Shown: in pieces, positions 11,101 to 21,668 of the stretch | Position numbering within the stretch: position 1 is the first letter of the stretch | Layout: each line of letters opens with the position of its first letter | Assembly (NCBI GenBank): GCA_964016985.1 | Contig: OZ024828.1 | Coordinates: 10,878,610 to 10,942,609 of the forward strand | DNA: 64,000 nucleotides | Direction of reading: 5' to 3' | Source: Anodontia alba | Lineage: Eukaryota > Mollusca > Bivalvia > Lucinida > Lucinidae | Position numbers and translations under genes: made by a program | The notes under the pieces: model-generated | Seen by the model: only the letters and a program-made list of their open reading frames with translations | Told to the model about the DNA's origin: nothing | Database searches by the model: none

Positions 11101-11156
11101 AGTAATTATCTTTTCTTTGTTTTTTTTTCAGTGGATTAGTTGTGACAGTGAATGTA

Positions 11157-11436
11157 CATTACGAGAACACGCCTATTTAAATATATAGAAAATTTCTATA
11201 TCCAAAAACTGGAAATTTTCAGATAAAAAACTCTGTTATTTTTCATATTTCTGTTCAAAACATAGATTGTGGGTACTCGTTAGAACCGCCTCCGCGAGGC
11301 GGTTCTAACGAAAACTCACAAGCTATGTATTTGAGCAGAAATAAGAGAAATAATGTATACCCCTGCGAACCCCAGTTTTACTATATAAAAGTGGGGTTTA
11401 AGGGGGTCAAAATAATATAGGCGTGTTTTCGTGATG
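11157..11436 (-). mobile_element. A-family hairpin MITE (A4)
   Basis: R end CATTACGAGAACACGCCTAT at left, L end GGCGTGTTTTCGTGATG at right. The central loop is CCTCCGCGAGG. The right arm has point changes (GAAAACTCACAAGCTATG) relative to the left, so the palindrome is decaying. Confidence 0.92.
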
Positions 11437-11618
11437 GAACAAACAAACGGACAAGCCATTTGGTCCATGATATGGTGATTTTTTTTATGATATTAGGTGA
11501 CAATGATATAAACGGCCACTGAGTCAGCTGGGTGGATATAAACGATATAAATGAAATTCTCCAGGTTAGGAAACAATAATGAAGCTCATTGAAGAAAAGA
11601 TAGGGAATAACCCAGTAC

Positions 11619-11765
11619 CATCACGAAAACATGCCTATATAATTTTGACCCCCTTAAACCCCACTTTTTATAGAAAAACTGGGGTTTACAGAGGCATACA
11701 TTATTTTTCTTATTTCTGCTCAAAAACATAGATTGTGGGTACTCGTTAGAACCGCCTCCGCCGAG
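11619..11765 (+). mobile_element. A-family element truncated at hairpin apex (A5)
   Basis: L half only: CATCACGAAAACATGCCTAT through GAACCGCCTCCGCCGAG. It then passes directly into a G-family hairpin arm (GACGCAGCAGAATGTGCAGT). The break falls exactly at the apex of the A hairpin and within the head of the G hairpin. Confidence 0.88.
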
Positions 11766-11933
11766 ACGCAGCAGAATGTGCAGTCTGATCAGGGTCTACA
11801 CTTTTTGCATTATGTTTAGAAATTTCTACAAAACATGTTAATGATAAAAACTAACCAGGCTTCCCTTATATAGATATTGGACCTGTCCTAAGAATTAAGG
11901 AAGTAAAGTCCACTTGACATAAATGGGTTAACC
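11766..11933 (-). mobile_element. G-family element, truncated at hairpin head
   Basis: GCAGCAGAATGTGCAGTCTG is a remnant of the hairpin arm, followed by the inverse body and the end CATAAATGGGTTAA. The missing half is replaced by A-family sequence, giving a chimaeric junction. Confidence 0.82.
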
Positions 11934-11978
11934 CCTGATGCTTTGATATAACGGCAAAGTTGTAATAACTGACCAACA

Positions 11979-12057
11979 AAAAAAAAGAACTGCGACAGAG
12001 AAACCGCTTGAAACTGCCACACACAAAAAAAAAAAAAAAAAAGGAAAAAAAAAATAC
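11979..12057. repeat. A-rich low-complexity tract
   Basis: Three A runs of 9-18 bp, separated by AAGAACTGCGACAGAGAAAC, which resembles part of the M-family relics (CTGCGACAGAGGAA at 15114). Confidence 0.6.
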
Positions 12058-12097
12058 TGAGCTTAGACTAGTTTTACTCGATAGAAACCTCGTCCAT

Positions 12098-12315
12098 AAC
12101 CCATTTATGCCGAGTGGACTCTTCTACCTTAACTCTTCGGAAAATCCATTTCTAGCAAAAGAGGTGTCTGATTAGTTTTTATTATTACCATGTTTTACAG
12201 AAATTCCTGTACTCATTGCAAGCAGTGTAGACCCAGAACAGACGCCGCATTCTGCGGCGTCTGATCTGGGTCTACACTGTTTGCCAATGTCCCTTTTATG
12301 GGACGCCAGGCTTAA
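12098..12315 (+). mobile_element. G-family hairpin element, best full copy
   Basis: Left end AACCCATTTATGCCGAGTGG, body ATTATTACCATGTTTTACAG and AAATTCCTGTACTCATTGC. The hairpin AGTGTAGACCCAGAACAGAC/GTCTGATCTGGGTCTACACT carries the head GCCGCATTCTGCGGC. The tail is TTTGCCAATGTCCCTTTTAT then GGGACGCCAGGCTTAA. Other G copies are readily aligned to it. Confidence 0.9.
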
Positions 12316-12348
12316 AAGGGCAAGTTGTCATGCAGCTCTAATTTTTGA

Positions 12349-12576
12349 ATGTGTATTCAGTCCGCGTTTGGGTCCTCTACCACATCAATGGATCATTACA
12401 GTAAAGAAAATAAGCACAAAACTCTTATGAAACAAATCAGAGGGCTCAGTGGCGATCTGAAGCCAGTGCAAAAGGAAATCCCAAAGTTTGATCAGGATGA
12501 TCCCAACCATAGACAACAATATATCTACTGTGCTTTCGACATCTTTCAGAAAGTCGTTTTTTGTTTGGCGCTTTAA
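12349..12576 (+). pseudogene. M-family coding-like relic (DDPNHRQQ type)
   Basis: An open frame of 75 codons that aligns, at both DNA and protein level, with the reverse-strand frame at 35361-35615. Both contain HxSK, several K/Q-rich residues and end in DDPN(H/Y)RQQ. Seen: two diverged copies keeping the same frame. Inferred: fragment of a dispersed gene or mobile-element ORF. I do not recognise the family and would not call it functional. Confidence 0.4.
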
Positions 12577-12675
12577 AGGAAGACATAAATTTGCAACATT
12601 TTGTCATGATTTAATGCAAAACCTTTTTTCATAACTACCTATGAACAAAAAGTTTTACTCTAATCATTGATTTTC

Positions 12676-12702
12676 AAAAAAAAAAAAAAAAAAAAAAAAA
12701 AA
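12676..12702. repeat. poly(A) tract
   Basis: Run of about 26 A. Confidence 0.9.
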
Positions 12703-13142
12703 TAATCAAATAATTTCTCATTTCCCATACTGAAAATGAATGCTCTTTATGCCGAAATCTTAAAATAGGTGACTTGGAGGCAGATTTTTAACAAGTTCCG
12801 CTTGTTTAAAGTTTCTGAAATTTTCACAGTATTGTTATTAAACATCTATTATTCAAATTCAGCAAAGAAAAAATAATGTTTTCTTAGATAAAAATTCCTA
12901 AAAAAAAAGCACTTTACTATAGAAATTGCATAGTTCAAACCAATGTTTGGCCGTAAAATGCACCATTTGGGTAAATATTTAAGAACAAAATACAGAAACA
13001 GAAAAGACAAATGGTTTCTGATAAGAAATGGTAAATCAGAGCAAACTATTTCATTTACAATAAAACGCCAAGCCAAAAACGTGATTCCAAGTGATGTCGA
13101 AAGGACAGTAATGTAAATCTTCACTAATGTAGATATTTTGCT

Positions 13143-13420
13143 CATTACGAAAACATGCCTATTCAAATATACTGAAAATTTTACCACCGAAATGAAAATT
13201 TTCAGATAAAAAAAAATCTGATATTTTTCATATTTATGCTCAGAACATAGATTGTGGGTACTCGTTAGAACCGCCTCGTCAAGGCGGTTCTAACGAGTAC
13301 TTACAATCTATGTTTTGAGCAGAAATAAGAAAAATAATGTATACCCCTGTAAACCCCAGTTTTACTTTATAAAAGTGGGGTTTAAACGGGTCAAAATTAT
13401 ATAGGCATGTTTTCGTGATG
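13143..13420 (-). mobile_element. A-family hairpin MITE (A6)
   Basis: CATTACGAAAACATGCCTAT to GGCATGTTTTCGTGATG. The central arm pair has one apex mismatch (CCTCGTCAAGG). Both subsidiary hairpins are intact. Confidence 0.92.
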
Positions 13421-13451
13421 TGATTACTTATACGCATAGAGTAACAGGTAA

Positions 13452-13735
13452 ATGGCTCGTTTACCGTGGCTGATTCGAACTTGTTTTTGAGCCCCAGAAA
13501 ATTATTCTAAACAAATATATAGGGATGTGTGTTTGTGTACTCATTAGAATCGCCTCATCGAGGAGATTCTAATGTGTACACACAGGATACAGTTATTTGG
13601 TAGAAGATCGAAAATAAGTTCCTAAATTACTCCCGACCTGGCGCTGTCATTAACTCTCAGTGACTCGAACTACCCCATGTGTAGAACAGATTTCCATGGT
13701 CAAAAAGATGTTCGAGACACTGAAGTTCGACCGTA
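13452..13735 (+). mobile_element. B-family MITE lacking its 5' terminus (B2)
   Basis: Begins at ATGGCTCGTTTACCGTGGCT without the CAGTCGAACC end. The central hairpin is GTACTCATTAGAATCGCCTC over GAGGAGATTCTAATGTGTAC, with one arm mutated. The right end is GAAGTTCGACCG before TA. It lies 31 bp from A6. Confidence 0.8.
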
Positions 13736-13739
13736 TATG

Positions 13740-14540
13740 CTATCTACCCCTGTCCCTCCATGCTTCATATTTGTAACATCTAATAAGTCACATTTAAATT
13801 ATCAAAATCTAAATCCTCTTAATCGCCTATAAGTTTGAAATCATCTCCCTAGAATTCACCAGATATGGGCTGGACAGATGCTATAGATAGAGAGTAATCA
13901 TCATATTTGCATAGAGCTCCATAACATTAATTCAAATGGCTGTTACTTCCATTTTAATCAAGTATAAAAAAGAGTATAAAGTCTCTATAAATCATGGTAG
14001 TACAATATTTGCTCACTGAAGCGATGCTGACATTTTGCTGATTTTATGTTGATAGTAATACATTAGAGAAACTCAGTGTTCCTCGAAGTTGTATTTCCCC
14101 ACCTTAGGTCGTTAATAGACTCCGGTTGAAAAATTAGTTTCCCAAGCTTTTGTATAAATCACTTTTATTGCAATGTTTATGTAGAAGACGTATAAATTAA
14201 AAATACAAGAAACATTTAAACAATGGATGTGAGAGAGGCTTTCAGATCCATACTAACCCAGAACATTTCGTAGGCTCGTACCGCTCAGAAATAACAGAAC
14301 AATACAAGAAAGATAATGCAGGATGATTTAACAGAAGGTCCTTTGCAAATGGAAAAGAAACAAAGGATAGAGGATAGCAAACTCAGTTTAATGCAGTGAA
14401 ACAAAGCATGCATTCCTCACACCCTTATGGCGGTACAGTAACCGTTTCACACCTGTATTTCTGAAGTAGACCATTCCTTTACTGAATTTAGACACCTACA
14501 TTGTTGCAAACGGGAATTTTGACAAAAAATCAAGAACGAA
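13740..14540. other. AT-rich stretch without recognised feature
   Basis: No exon-like sequence or repeat family identified. Confidence 0.45.
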
Positions 14541-14542
14541 GT

Positions 14543-14610
14543 GGCAAACAGTGTAGATCCAGATGAGACGGCTCGTTACGAGCCGTCTCATCTGGATCTA
14601 CACAGTTTGC
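14543..14610. repeat. G'-type perfect hairpin
   Basis: GCAAACAGTGTAGATCCAGA stem base, with head GACGGCTCGTTACGAGCCGTC and the complementary arm ending CTACACAGTTTGC. It uses the same base as G elements but a different head. The outer G' ends are not evident here. Confidence 0.88.
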
Positions 14611-14640
14611 TTAGATAAATATGTTGATTGGCAGGGCTGA

Positions 14641-14750
14641 ACGTGTTAAAGGACTGCGCACACTTGTTAAATTTTCCGCCATTTTATATAAGTGGTGTAA
14701 TTGTTATGACTTCCAGTGTGCTTTACTGTTCACCAACCCCTTCTGAAAAA
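14641..14750. repeat. L-family fragment
   Basis: AAATTTTCCGCCATTTTATA, then TTATGACTTCCAGTGTGC, matches the L element at 47700-47945 (TTTTCCGCCATTTTTAACAA and TGTGACTTCCGGTTTAC). The hairpin part is absent. Confidence 0.55.
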
Positions 14751-14937
14751 GGTTATACTATAAAAGGAAAGAATTTTATTTGAACACATTTTATTCATAT
14801 TTTACATACAACAATACAAAAACACATGGTTCTTATTAGGGATTTAGGAGAAAGTCAAACGGCTTATTTAAATCTGTGCACCGAATTGCACTTCTGTAAA
14901 GTAGACAAGAAATATGATGACTAAGCATTTTAAACTT

Positions 14938-14978
14938 AATAAATAAACAAACAAATAAATAAATAAATAAATAAATCA
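14938..14978. repeat. (AAAT)n / (AAAC)n microsatellite
   Basis: About ten ATAA/ACAA tetranucleotide units. Confidence 0.9.
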
Positions 14979-15045
14979 AGGAACTACTATAATCACGATG
15001 CACACACTTCAAGAAGAAGAGGTGAGGAACAAACAGTGAAAGAAT

Positions 15046-15160
15046 GCCACTTGAGAGCAATGAATTCAAGACACAACAGTACAGTTACAATAACCGAAAC
15101 ACAAACAAAGATCTGCGACAGAGGAATCCCTTTGGGATGTCCTGCAAGAAAACAACAACG
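15046..15160 (+). pseudogene. M-family coding-like relic (fragment)
   Basis: ATTCAAGACACAACAGTACA and GTTACAATAACCGAAACACA resemble CAAGACACAACGACACAGCT and AATAACGGACATACAAG at about 44553-44608, and the related tract at 53411-53480. Short, unrecognised, and only the similarity supports it. Confidence 0.35.
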
Positions 15161-15181
15161 GAACATCTGTGGCTTAAACTA

Positions 15182-15503
15182 AAGTGGACTCTCGTTATAT
15201 CGACTTCGCTTATCTCGAATAACCGTTCATCTCGAAGTGATAATCTGGTCCCTGTTTTCAAAATGCAAATCTAATATTGAGGAAAAGAGGGGAAATTGCT
15301 CCTTAGGAGCAATTTCTCCTCTTTTTCACAATAGTTTCAATATATCTCTAACCTCAAGAGTTAAATTACATATTCATTTGTGAAATGTGGTTGTTTGATT
15401 TATTATTACTTTAACTCTGCAAATCTGATATGTCGAATCGAGATACAGACATCTCGAAGTATTTCAGAGCGTCCCTTAGACTTCGAGATAATGGAGTCGA
15501 CTG
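15182..15503 (-). mobile_element. C-family MITE (C3)
   Basis: AGTGGACTCTCGTTATATCG at left, GATAATGGAGTCGACTG at right, inverted relative to C1 and C2. The central hairpin GGGGAAATTGCTCC/GGAGCAATTTCTCC is at 15288-15321. Confidence 0.85.
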
Positions 15504-15622
15504 AAGTTTTATTCGATCGAAATCTCGACTTTACTTCAGAGACAGCTCCAAGTTACAAATATGTGTTGGTACTCGTAGTGTTCTCTCACTCACTAGTTAA
15601 ACATCCCAGTAAAACAGAACTA

Positions 15623-15936
15623 CAGTTGACTCTCCTTATCTCGACCTCGCTTGTCTCGAATCACCGCTTATCTCGAAGTAAAAATCTGGTTCCTGCCTAA
15701 ACATGAAAATCTAACAACAGGATAAAAATATTGTGGAAAAGAGGAAAATTGCCCTCCTCTTTACCACAATATTTCCAATATATCCCTAAATTCAAGAGTC
15801 CAATTACATATATATTTATTAAATGTGGTTGTGCGAATATTTTTCCCTCAGTTCTGCAAATTTGATATGTCGAGGTACGGATATACGGAAGTATTTCAGT
15901 GAGTCCCTTGGAATTCGAGATAACAAGAGTCGATTG
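15623..15936 (-). mobile_element. C-family MITE (C4)
   Basis: Flanked by TA on both sides. CAGTTGACTCTCCTTATCTC at left, GATAACAAGAGTCGATTG at right. The central hairpin has lost its apex (GAGGAAAATTGCCCTCCTC). Same orientation as C3, 119 bp away. Confidence 0.87.
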
Positions 15937-16198
15937 TAGTCACAAACTGCAAAGAAACAAAGTAAATGACTCTGGCTCCGTGACAAGCTGAAGCTTGAGC
16001 GAAAGAAAACACCAGGTTGGTCCCGAACAAACACAGTAATATTCAGGCGCCAACGTTCTGAAACAGATTGAAGAAGGTGGCATCATACAGTCTGATACCC
16101 GACTTACCGTCATGCAGTTCAAGAGGGAAGCAAAATTATCAATAATATTTGCATTTCAAACCACACTTTATTTTCGCAGAAAAAATACACGAATAAGA

Positions 16199-16251
16199 CA
16201 TATTATTATTATTATTATTATTAGTAGTAGTAGTAGTAGTAGTAGTAGTAA
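16199..16251. repeat. compound (ATT)n(AGT)n microsatellite
   Basis: About seven ATT units pass directly into nine AGT units. Confidence 0.95.
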
Positions 16252-16333
16252 TATAAGATTTGAGTCTATGGGGAAAATTTGACACCGATACAGTCGATTT
16301 AAATGTCCCAGTAGTGTTTACAACTGACCGTTC

Positions 16334-16614
16334 CATCACGAAAGCATACCTATATAATTTATATCCTCTTAAACCCCACTTTTATATAGTAAAACTGGGG
16401 TTTACAGGGATATACATTAGTTTTTTTATATCTGCTCAATAACATAGATTGTGGGTACTCGTAAGAACCGCCTCTCGAGGCGATTCTAACGAGTACCAAC
16501 AATCTATGCTTTGAGCAGAAATGAAAAATCTCAGAGTATTCTTTTTATCTGAAAATTTTCAGTTTTTCGAGGTGCAGTTTTCTATAAATTTTGAATAGGC
16601 GTGTTTTCGTAATG
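16334..16614 (+). mobile_element. A-family hairpin MITE (A7)
   Basis: CATCACGAAAGCATACCTAT to GGCGTGTTTTCGTAATG. The central apex is shortened to CCTCTCGAGG. In inverted orientation to A8, 262 bp downstream; the interval is occupied by an M relic. Confidence 0.92.
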
Positions 16615-16619
16615 TAAGG

Positions 16620-16876
16620 CGGTGTTTCTAGTGTTGTCTATTCTTTGTGTGATCTTGCGGTTGCTCCAGCAGGGCTTTTTACATAGTTTGTCTTCTTCGT
16701 TGTCTTATTTAGTGGACCCTGTCTAGCACCGTGATCACCGAATCTGGTTGTTTTGGCTTTCTTTGGTCTGTGGCATGAACACTGTCTGTCGTTAGTTTTT
16801 TTTTTGTTCTTCCTCTTGGTATCATTGGTAGGCTATGATCTGTAATTGTGGTTTCCCAATTTACTGAGGCCAAATT
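16620..16876 (-). pseudogene. M-family coding-like relic between inverted A elements
   Basis: On the reverse strand a frame reads TTITDHSLPMIPRGRTKKK, then TDSVHATDQRKPKQPDS. This parallels TITEHSLPMTPRERAKK at 56932 and TDSVQATN at 38425-38616. The frame is kept across copies despite DNA divergence. The product is unrecognised; it is probably a decayed ORF of a dispersed element. Confidence 0.5.
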
Positions 16877-17155
16877 CATTACGAAAACATTCCTATTCAA
16901 ATATATAGAAAATTTCACATCCAAAAACTGAAAAATTTCAGATAAAAAACTCTGATATTTTTCATATTTCTGCTAAAAACATAAATTGTGTGTATTCGTT
17001 AGAACCGCCTCGGCGATGCGGTTCTAATGAGTACCCACAATCTATGTTTTTGGGCAGAAATAAGAAAAATAACGTATACCCCTGTAAACCCCATTTTTAC
17101 TATATAAAAGTGGGGTTTAAGGGGGTCAAAATTATATAGAAAGGTTTTCGTGATG
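16877..17155 (-). mobile_element. A-family hairpin MITE (A8)
   Basis: CATTACGAAAACATTCCTAT to TAGAAAGGTTTTCGTGATG. Central apex CCTCGGCGATG, with one arm mutated. Subsidiary hairpins intact. Confidence 0.9.
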
Positions 17156-17507
17156 GAATTTGTTGTGACAAAGAATGTAACAGCACAGGGTATCTAGTAG
17201 AAAGCAAAATGACGTTATAAAGAAGTTTGCTGATGTAACGAATGCCGTTATAAAGAGAGTTATTTGTATTAAAATATTTAATCCGAAATAAACTATGTTC
17301 TATTCTATTCTCCTCTCAACTACCTCTATTCTATTCTATATGCAACTTTTTAATATAGAGTTATTTATTAAGCTCCTGTATTAATAAGAGTCGTGAAATA
17401 TTTTAATGACTACATACGCAAACTCTGATTTGGATCCAAAAATAGTATGGTTAAGCACATCTAGTATCTGAAGGTCATTTATGGCAACCACACCAATGTA
17501 CTCAGGA

Positions 17508-17580
17508 TAAAGGGGGCTACTCTTAAAGGAACGAATTTGCTCTATTTCGGAGCAAATTCTTTTCTTTAAGTGCAGCCCCA
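17508..17580. repeat. L-family hairpin, stand-alone
   Basis: GGGGGCTACTCTTAAAGGAA and GAATTTGCTC face GAGCAAATTCTTTTCTTTAA and GTGCAGCCCC around CTATTTCG. A near-identical but perfect version is at 37879-37949. Confidence 0.85.
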
Positions 17581-17581
17581 A

Positions 17582-18052
17582 CGGATGCGTTCTTTTCATG
17601 TTCTCATCATTCATGAAATAACGAGTATAGGCTATAAGCATTGTTAGTATGTTTAATGCTTAGTAAAGATATTTTTATTTGTATTCAAATAGTACACAGC
17701 TTTATTTTTGATTCCCTTCAGTGAGTATGGCTAAAACTGTACAAAGTATCAGAAAAAAATCAGTGTATCAAACAATATTATCACTAGGGGCGGTCTCATC
17801 GCACGATAACTTTCTTCGTCGTTTATCGATATTGTCGATGTTATCCACCCTTTCAGCGCGAGCCTTTTTTGATCTACCAAGCGGTGTTAACTGAGCAATG
17901 ATTGGCTGAACCGAGGCAAGCAAAATGTACATTTTCACATATATTCGTGTATGAAATTGCGCACTCCAAGTTGGTTTGCGCATGCATCCGTCAGTCTGAT
18001 TCCAATCTGGCCCGATTTTTATATAGATCCTGTGACCCGATATTTTTATAGA
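17582..18052. other. stretch without recognised gene
   Basis: Weak F-like sequence near 17970-18010 (GTTTGCGCATGCATCCGTCA). The reverse-strand frame 17768-17983 has no recognisable domain. Confidence 0.4.
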
Positions 18053-18117
18053 CGAAATGCGTAGACTTAGATCAAAACTGCGCTAAGCGCAGTTTTGATC
18101 TAAGTTTGCGCATTTCG
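18053..18117. repeat. F-like hairpin
   Basis: CGAAATGCGTAGACTTAGAT and CAAAACTGCGC face GCGCAGTTTTG and ATCTAAGTTTGCGCATTTCG. A 65-bp hairpin with two interruptions. The CTGCGC/GCGCAG apex is typical of F cores. Confidence 0.8.
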
Positions 18118-18119
18118 TA

Positions 18120-18640
18120 AATTAGATAATTTACCTTTTCTCTTTTCGCGGTTTCATTTTGCTGGAAGCAACTTTCATGTTTATCTCCCAATCGGAATCT
18201 GTAAGGGATTCTGCGCTTCTTTGATGAGGGTACTTGTGTTAATGTGGGCGACAAAAACATCATCATCGCTTCTGGGTATTTCAATTTCTCTTAATGACGT
18301 GTTCATCGTAGAGTGTAGACTAGATTCTAGATGAAAATGTAGATCTTTCTTTTCAAATAGTTTTTGATAAATTAACTCGTTATAATGTGATCGTTTGCAA
18401 AGCATTTTTGTATGAAATTAGAATACGATTTAATTCGTTTTACAAGTTTGTAAAACTTAAAATAGAACTATTAGCACGAGAAAGTGAAGTTAAAAGATGT
18501 TGGATAGAATTTGTCCTAATGCAGGCGAAAAATAGTATACCTTGATTTACTTTTATTTACTTGAAAAAAAAAAATGTATTTATATTTTATTTCGAAACTT
18601 AAACACTGAAGTTCTATATAAGCCATTTTAAAACATTAAA
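18120..18640. other. stretch without recognised feature
   Basis: AT-rich. Reverse-strand frames of about 70 codons (18072-18405) overlap each other and are not recognised. Confidence 0.4.
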
Positions 18641-18745
18641 TATTGATATTTTTTTTTCCATTTCACCATAAAAGTATATTGTGGGCACTAAGAGGCGCTT
18701 CTAATGAGTACCAACAATATATGTGTTTTGCAGAAATAAAAACTA
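18640..18745. repeat. E-type hairpin with one arm shortened
   Basis: ATAAAAGTATATTGTGGGCA is followed at once by AGAGGCGCTTCTAATGAGTA and CCAACAATATATG. This is the right arm of an E-type hairpin (compare 28330-28460) with most of the left arm deleted. Confidence 0.65.
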
Positions 18746-18986
18746 TGTTTATCTTGATCCTTTCTTATCTACGTATGTAAGCCATGGCATTTTCACCATA
18801 TAATATGGAGAATGAGGTAGTTTTGTTAGTAAGCACATTATGATTGATTTATGTGGTAAAAAAGTTGCATGAAACTATAAACAAATTAAAAACCTGGTTT
18901 AAAAACTGCGAAATTCTGAATCCCTCCCCTTGCTAATAATGTAGACTCCTGCATACCCCTGTTTTTCACGCTGTGGCATGTGGGGA

Positions 18987-19256
18987 CATTACGAAAACAC
19001 GCCTATTCTAATATACTGAAAATTTGACCTCCAAAAACTGAACACTTTCAGACAAAAATCTCTGACATTTATCATATTTCTGCTTAAAACATAGATTGTC
19101 AGTGCTCGTTAGAACCGTCTCGACGAGGCGGTTCTAGCGAGTAACCACAATCTATTTTTGAGCAGAAATAAGAAAAAATAATGTATACCCCTGTAAACCC
19201 AAGTTTTACTATATAAAAGTGGGGTTTAAGGGTATTTTGATGACATGGGTGTGTAC
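18987..19256 (-). mobile_element. A-family hairpin MITE with decayed L end (A9)
   Basis: CATTACGAAAACACGCCTAT at left. The central palindrome CCGTCTCGACGAGGCGG has one mismatch. After GGGGTTTAAGGG the L terminus is degenerate (ATTTTGATGACATGGGTGTG), so the right boundary is approximate. Confidence 0.85.
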
Positions 19257-19656
19257 ATCACATAGACTTAACTTATTGCGAAGTGTCTGAGTTCATCCAA
19301 ATTTTATATAATTTTCTGTAAAGAATTGGAAAAATGTTTGTTTATTGTTTTGTTTGTTGTTTTTTCTTTTTCGGTTAATATTGGACCTATAATTATACAG
19401 AATATATACATGTATTATGTTATTAGTTGTGACCTATTTAGGTCTCTTCGATAAGTAATAAATACGTTCATAGTCAAGCACCGAAAAGACAGCAAGATGG
19501 AGAAGTTTCCATGATGTGTTTGTCATCTTGAAGAAACAGTTAGCGTTAGTAATTCATCTCTCTTTCATTTACCGTTTCTTTTATTGAACACATTTCAAAG
19601 CAGGTCTTCAAAATTAAGTATTCACAACAACAAAGCAACAAACAAGAGACAACAAC

Positions 19657-19658
<2 letters not shown>

Positions 19659-19714
<56 letters not shown>
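19659..19714. repeat. (TAA)n microsatellite
   Basis: About 18 uninterrupted TAA units. A second short AATA/TAA tract follows at 19756-19795. Confidence 0.97.
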
Positions 19715-19716
<2 letters not shown>

Positions 19717-19799
19717 CAAAACAAAGCAACAACGACAAAACAATAATTAGAAATAAACAATAAATAAAATAAATAAATAATAATAATAAAAAAAACTGA

Positions 19800-20271
19800 G
19801 ACAATATACATATTAAAGTATTCTCTTGACTATTCTGTGCTTTTTGAATTAGTAAACGTCAGAAACTGTCTTTGGTATTATTTCAACATTTCTCATTTGC
19901 ATACAAATCTAAAATATTCACTGACATATCATAAAGTTTTAAAACTCTCGCACTATTGTATTGGAGTTCCAGATACTATATAGAACGGTATTTCTAAAAT
20001 CAAGGCTAGAATTCCGTCTTTGATTCCGTTTCGGAATCTATTTTCATTATCAGTATCCACTTATGTACCGTAGGTATAAATGAACCATTTGAAAAGTTTA
20101 TCAAAGTGTTGATGATGTCTGATAAAGCTAGTAAATGTGATGTAAAGTGGTATAAAAGTGACAAAATCAAGATTTTACCAAAATGTATCTTTGAAATCTA
20201 CATCTCCAATGTGTGGTTAGTAAATGAACTCCGGTTAAAAAATGAACTATCAGTAAAATTGATAATATTTT
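19800..20271. other. stretch without recognised feature
   Basis: AT-rich, no family match seen. Confidence 0.45.
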
Positions 20272-20507
20272 GAGCCGGGGCACAGAGTTTTCTATAAGAT
20301 TTCGTGTGCGCCCAGCGAAGACTCAGATCAGCCTGCGCATCCGCGCAGTCTGATCAGTGTCTTGACAAGGCACTCTGTGGGTAGGCAATGGTCTAAAGCG
20401 TCTTCAAGTAAACAGCGAAGACTGATCAGCCTGTACGGATGCGCAGGCTGATCTGAGTCCTCGCTGGGCGCACATGCAATCTTGTAGGAAATGCTGTGGC
20501 CCGGCTC
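20272..20507. mobile_element. F-family palindromic element (F3, c-type ends)
   Basis: Left end GAGCCGGGGCACAGAGTTTT, right end the inverse, AATGCTGTGGCCCGGCTC. Inside are the standard F cores (GTGCGCCCAGCGAAGACTCA and GAGTCCTCGCTGGGCGCACA) around a second internal hairpin. The ends differ entirely from the a-type GAACCGCAACG of F2 and F6. Confidence 0.88.
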
Positions 20508-20581
20508 AATTGTAGACGCCTAGACGGTGCTTCTCTCCGTCTTCAAGTCTTATATTTTATTGGCAAAACACATGCTGATGT

Positions 20582-20690
20582 CATTACGTTAACAAGTCTA
20601 TTTAATGTATACACCCAAACTCCCCATAATATATAGTAAAAGCAGGGCCATGTATGTGTCTACACTGTTAGGGGGATTTTCAGATCAGTT
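20582..20690. repeat. possible decayed A-family half
   Basis: CATTACGTTAACAAGTCTAT followed by ATATATAGTAAAAGCAGGGC recalls the A left half, but with too many differences to be sure. Confidence 0.25.
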
Positions 20691-20857
20691 TTTAGCTTTT
20701 TTCACTCAGTCTAATAAGCTTTTATACTGCGTGAATTTGTCTTTCTGCGCCTAGTAACCAATAATTGTCTTATTTTCCATATTATATAGCGAAAATTTCA
20801 TGGCTAACATAGCTTTAGATAAGAGGGATATCAACATATTTTCATCTTATTTCTAAA

Positions 20858-20860
<3 letters not shown>

Positions 20861-20888
<28 letters not shown>

Positions 20889-20943
20889 GACAACAAAACA
20901 ACAACAACAACAAGAAACAAAAAAAAAACCAACAACAAAAAAC
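20861..20943. repeat. (CAA)n tract
   Basis: About 20 CAA units, with a CGA and A-run interruptions toward the right. Confidence 0.95.
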
Positions 20944-21110
20944 AAATGTTGAGGGAACTCATCAGAAGCGCCTAATTATACATAGGTGTGCAAGCATATT
21001 GCGTTATTACACAATTATCTTTTATTTTTTGTTGTTGTTTTTGTTCTTTCTTTTTTTTTTTTTCTTTCTGATTTTGTTCACGATCGTACTTGTACTGAAT
21101 TTATTCTAAA

Positions 21111-21170
21111 TATTTGGATCAGACGTCGCAGGACTTGGCGTCTGATCAATGTCTGCACTGTTTGTCAGTT
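21111..21170. repeat. G-family hairpin fragment
   Basis: GATCAGACGTCGCAGGACTT over GGCGTCTGATCAATGTCTGC and ACTGTTTGTCAG. Hairpin head and stem base only. Confidence 0.65.
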
Positions 21171-21188
21171 CTACGAAAAGTTCTACGC

Positions 21189-21225
21189 CCCCCCCCCCCA
21201 CCTTCCCCCCACCCCCACCCCCGGC
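21189..21225. repeat. C-rich low-complexity tract
   Basis: Runs of C interrupted by A and T. Confidence 0.9.
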
Positions 21226-21306
21226 CGTGAAAATTTACGGTAAAGGTGCTGGCAGCCAGTTGCCAGTATTTAGCGTAAAATCTACGGAGATTTTTACAGT
21301 GTATAG
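21226..21306. mobile_element. I-family fragment (I3)
   Basis: AATTTACGGTAAAGGTGCTG then GCAGCCAGTTGCCAGTATTT matches one end of I1 (35190-35277), ending TTTTTACAGTG. Only this end is present. Confidence 0.75.
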
Positions 21307-21397
21307 CAAGATGGACTTGATCAAATTTTAGTACAAGTATAGTAAGGACTTACTGGTCCCAGCTCCCTACCCCACAGTAGTTTTCGTTGCAGTTCTT

Positions 21398-21668
21398 CAT
21401 CACGAAAACATACCTATATAATTTTGACCCCCTTAAACCCCACTTTTATATAGTAAAACTGGGGTTTACAGGGGTATACTTTAGTTTTCTTAGTTCTGCT
21501 CAAAATATAGATTATGGGTACTCGTTAGAACCGCCTCGTCGAGGCGGTTCTAACGAGTACCCACAATCTATATTTTGAGGAGAAGCATGAAAAATATCAG
21601 AATTGTTTTTATCTGAACAATTTCAGTTTTTTTGAGGTGAACTGTTAAATATATGTGTTTTCATAATG
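21398..21668 (+). mobile_element. A-family hairpin MITE (A10)
   Basis: CATCACGAAAACATACCTAT at left. The central apex CCTCGTCGAGG is perfect. The R end is shortened (ATATATGTGTTTTCATAATG, lacking GAATAGGCG). Followed at once by M-like sequence. Confidence 0.9.

Noticed and set aside
20582..20690. Twenty-fourth A-family copy
   Set aside because: Only the first bases and a vague ATATATAGTAAAA match; listed at low confidence and not counted.
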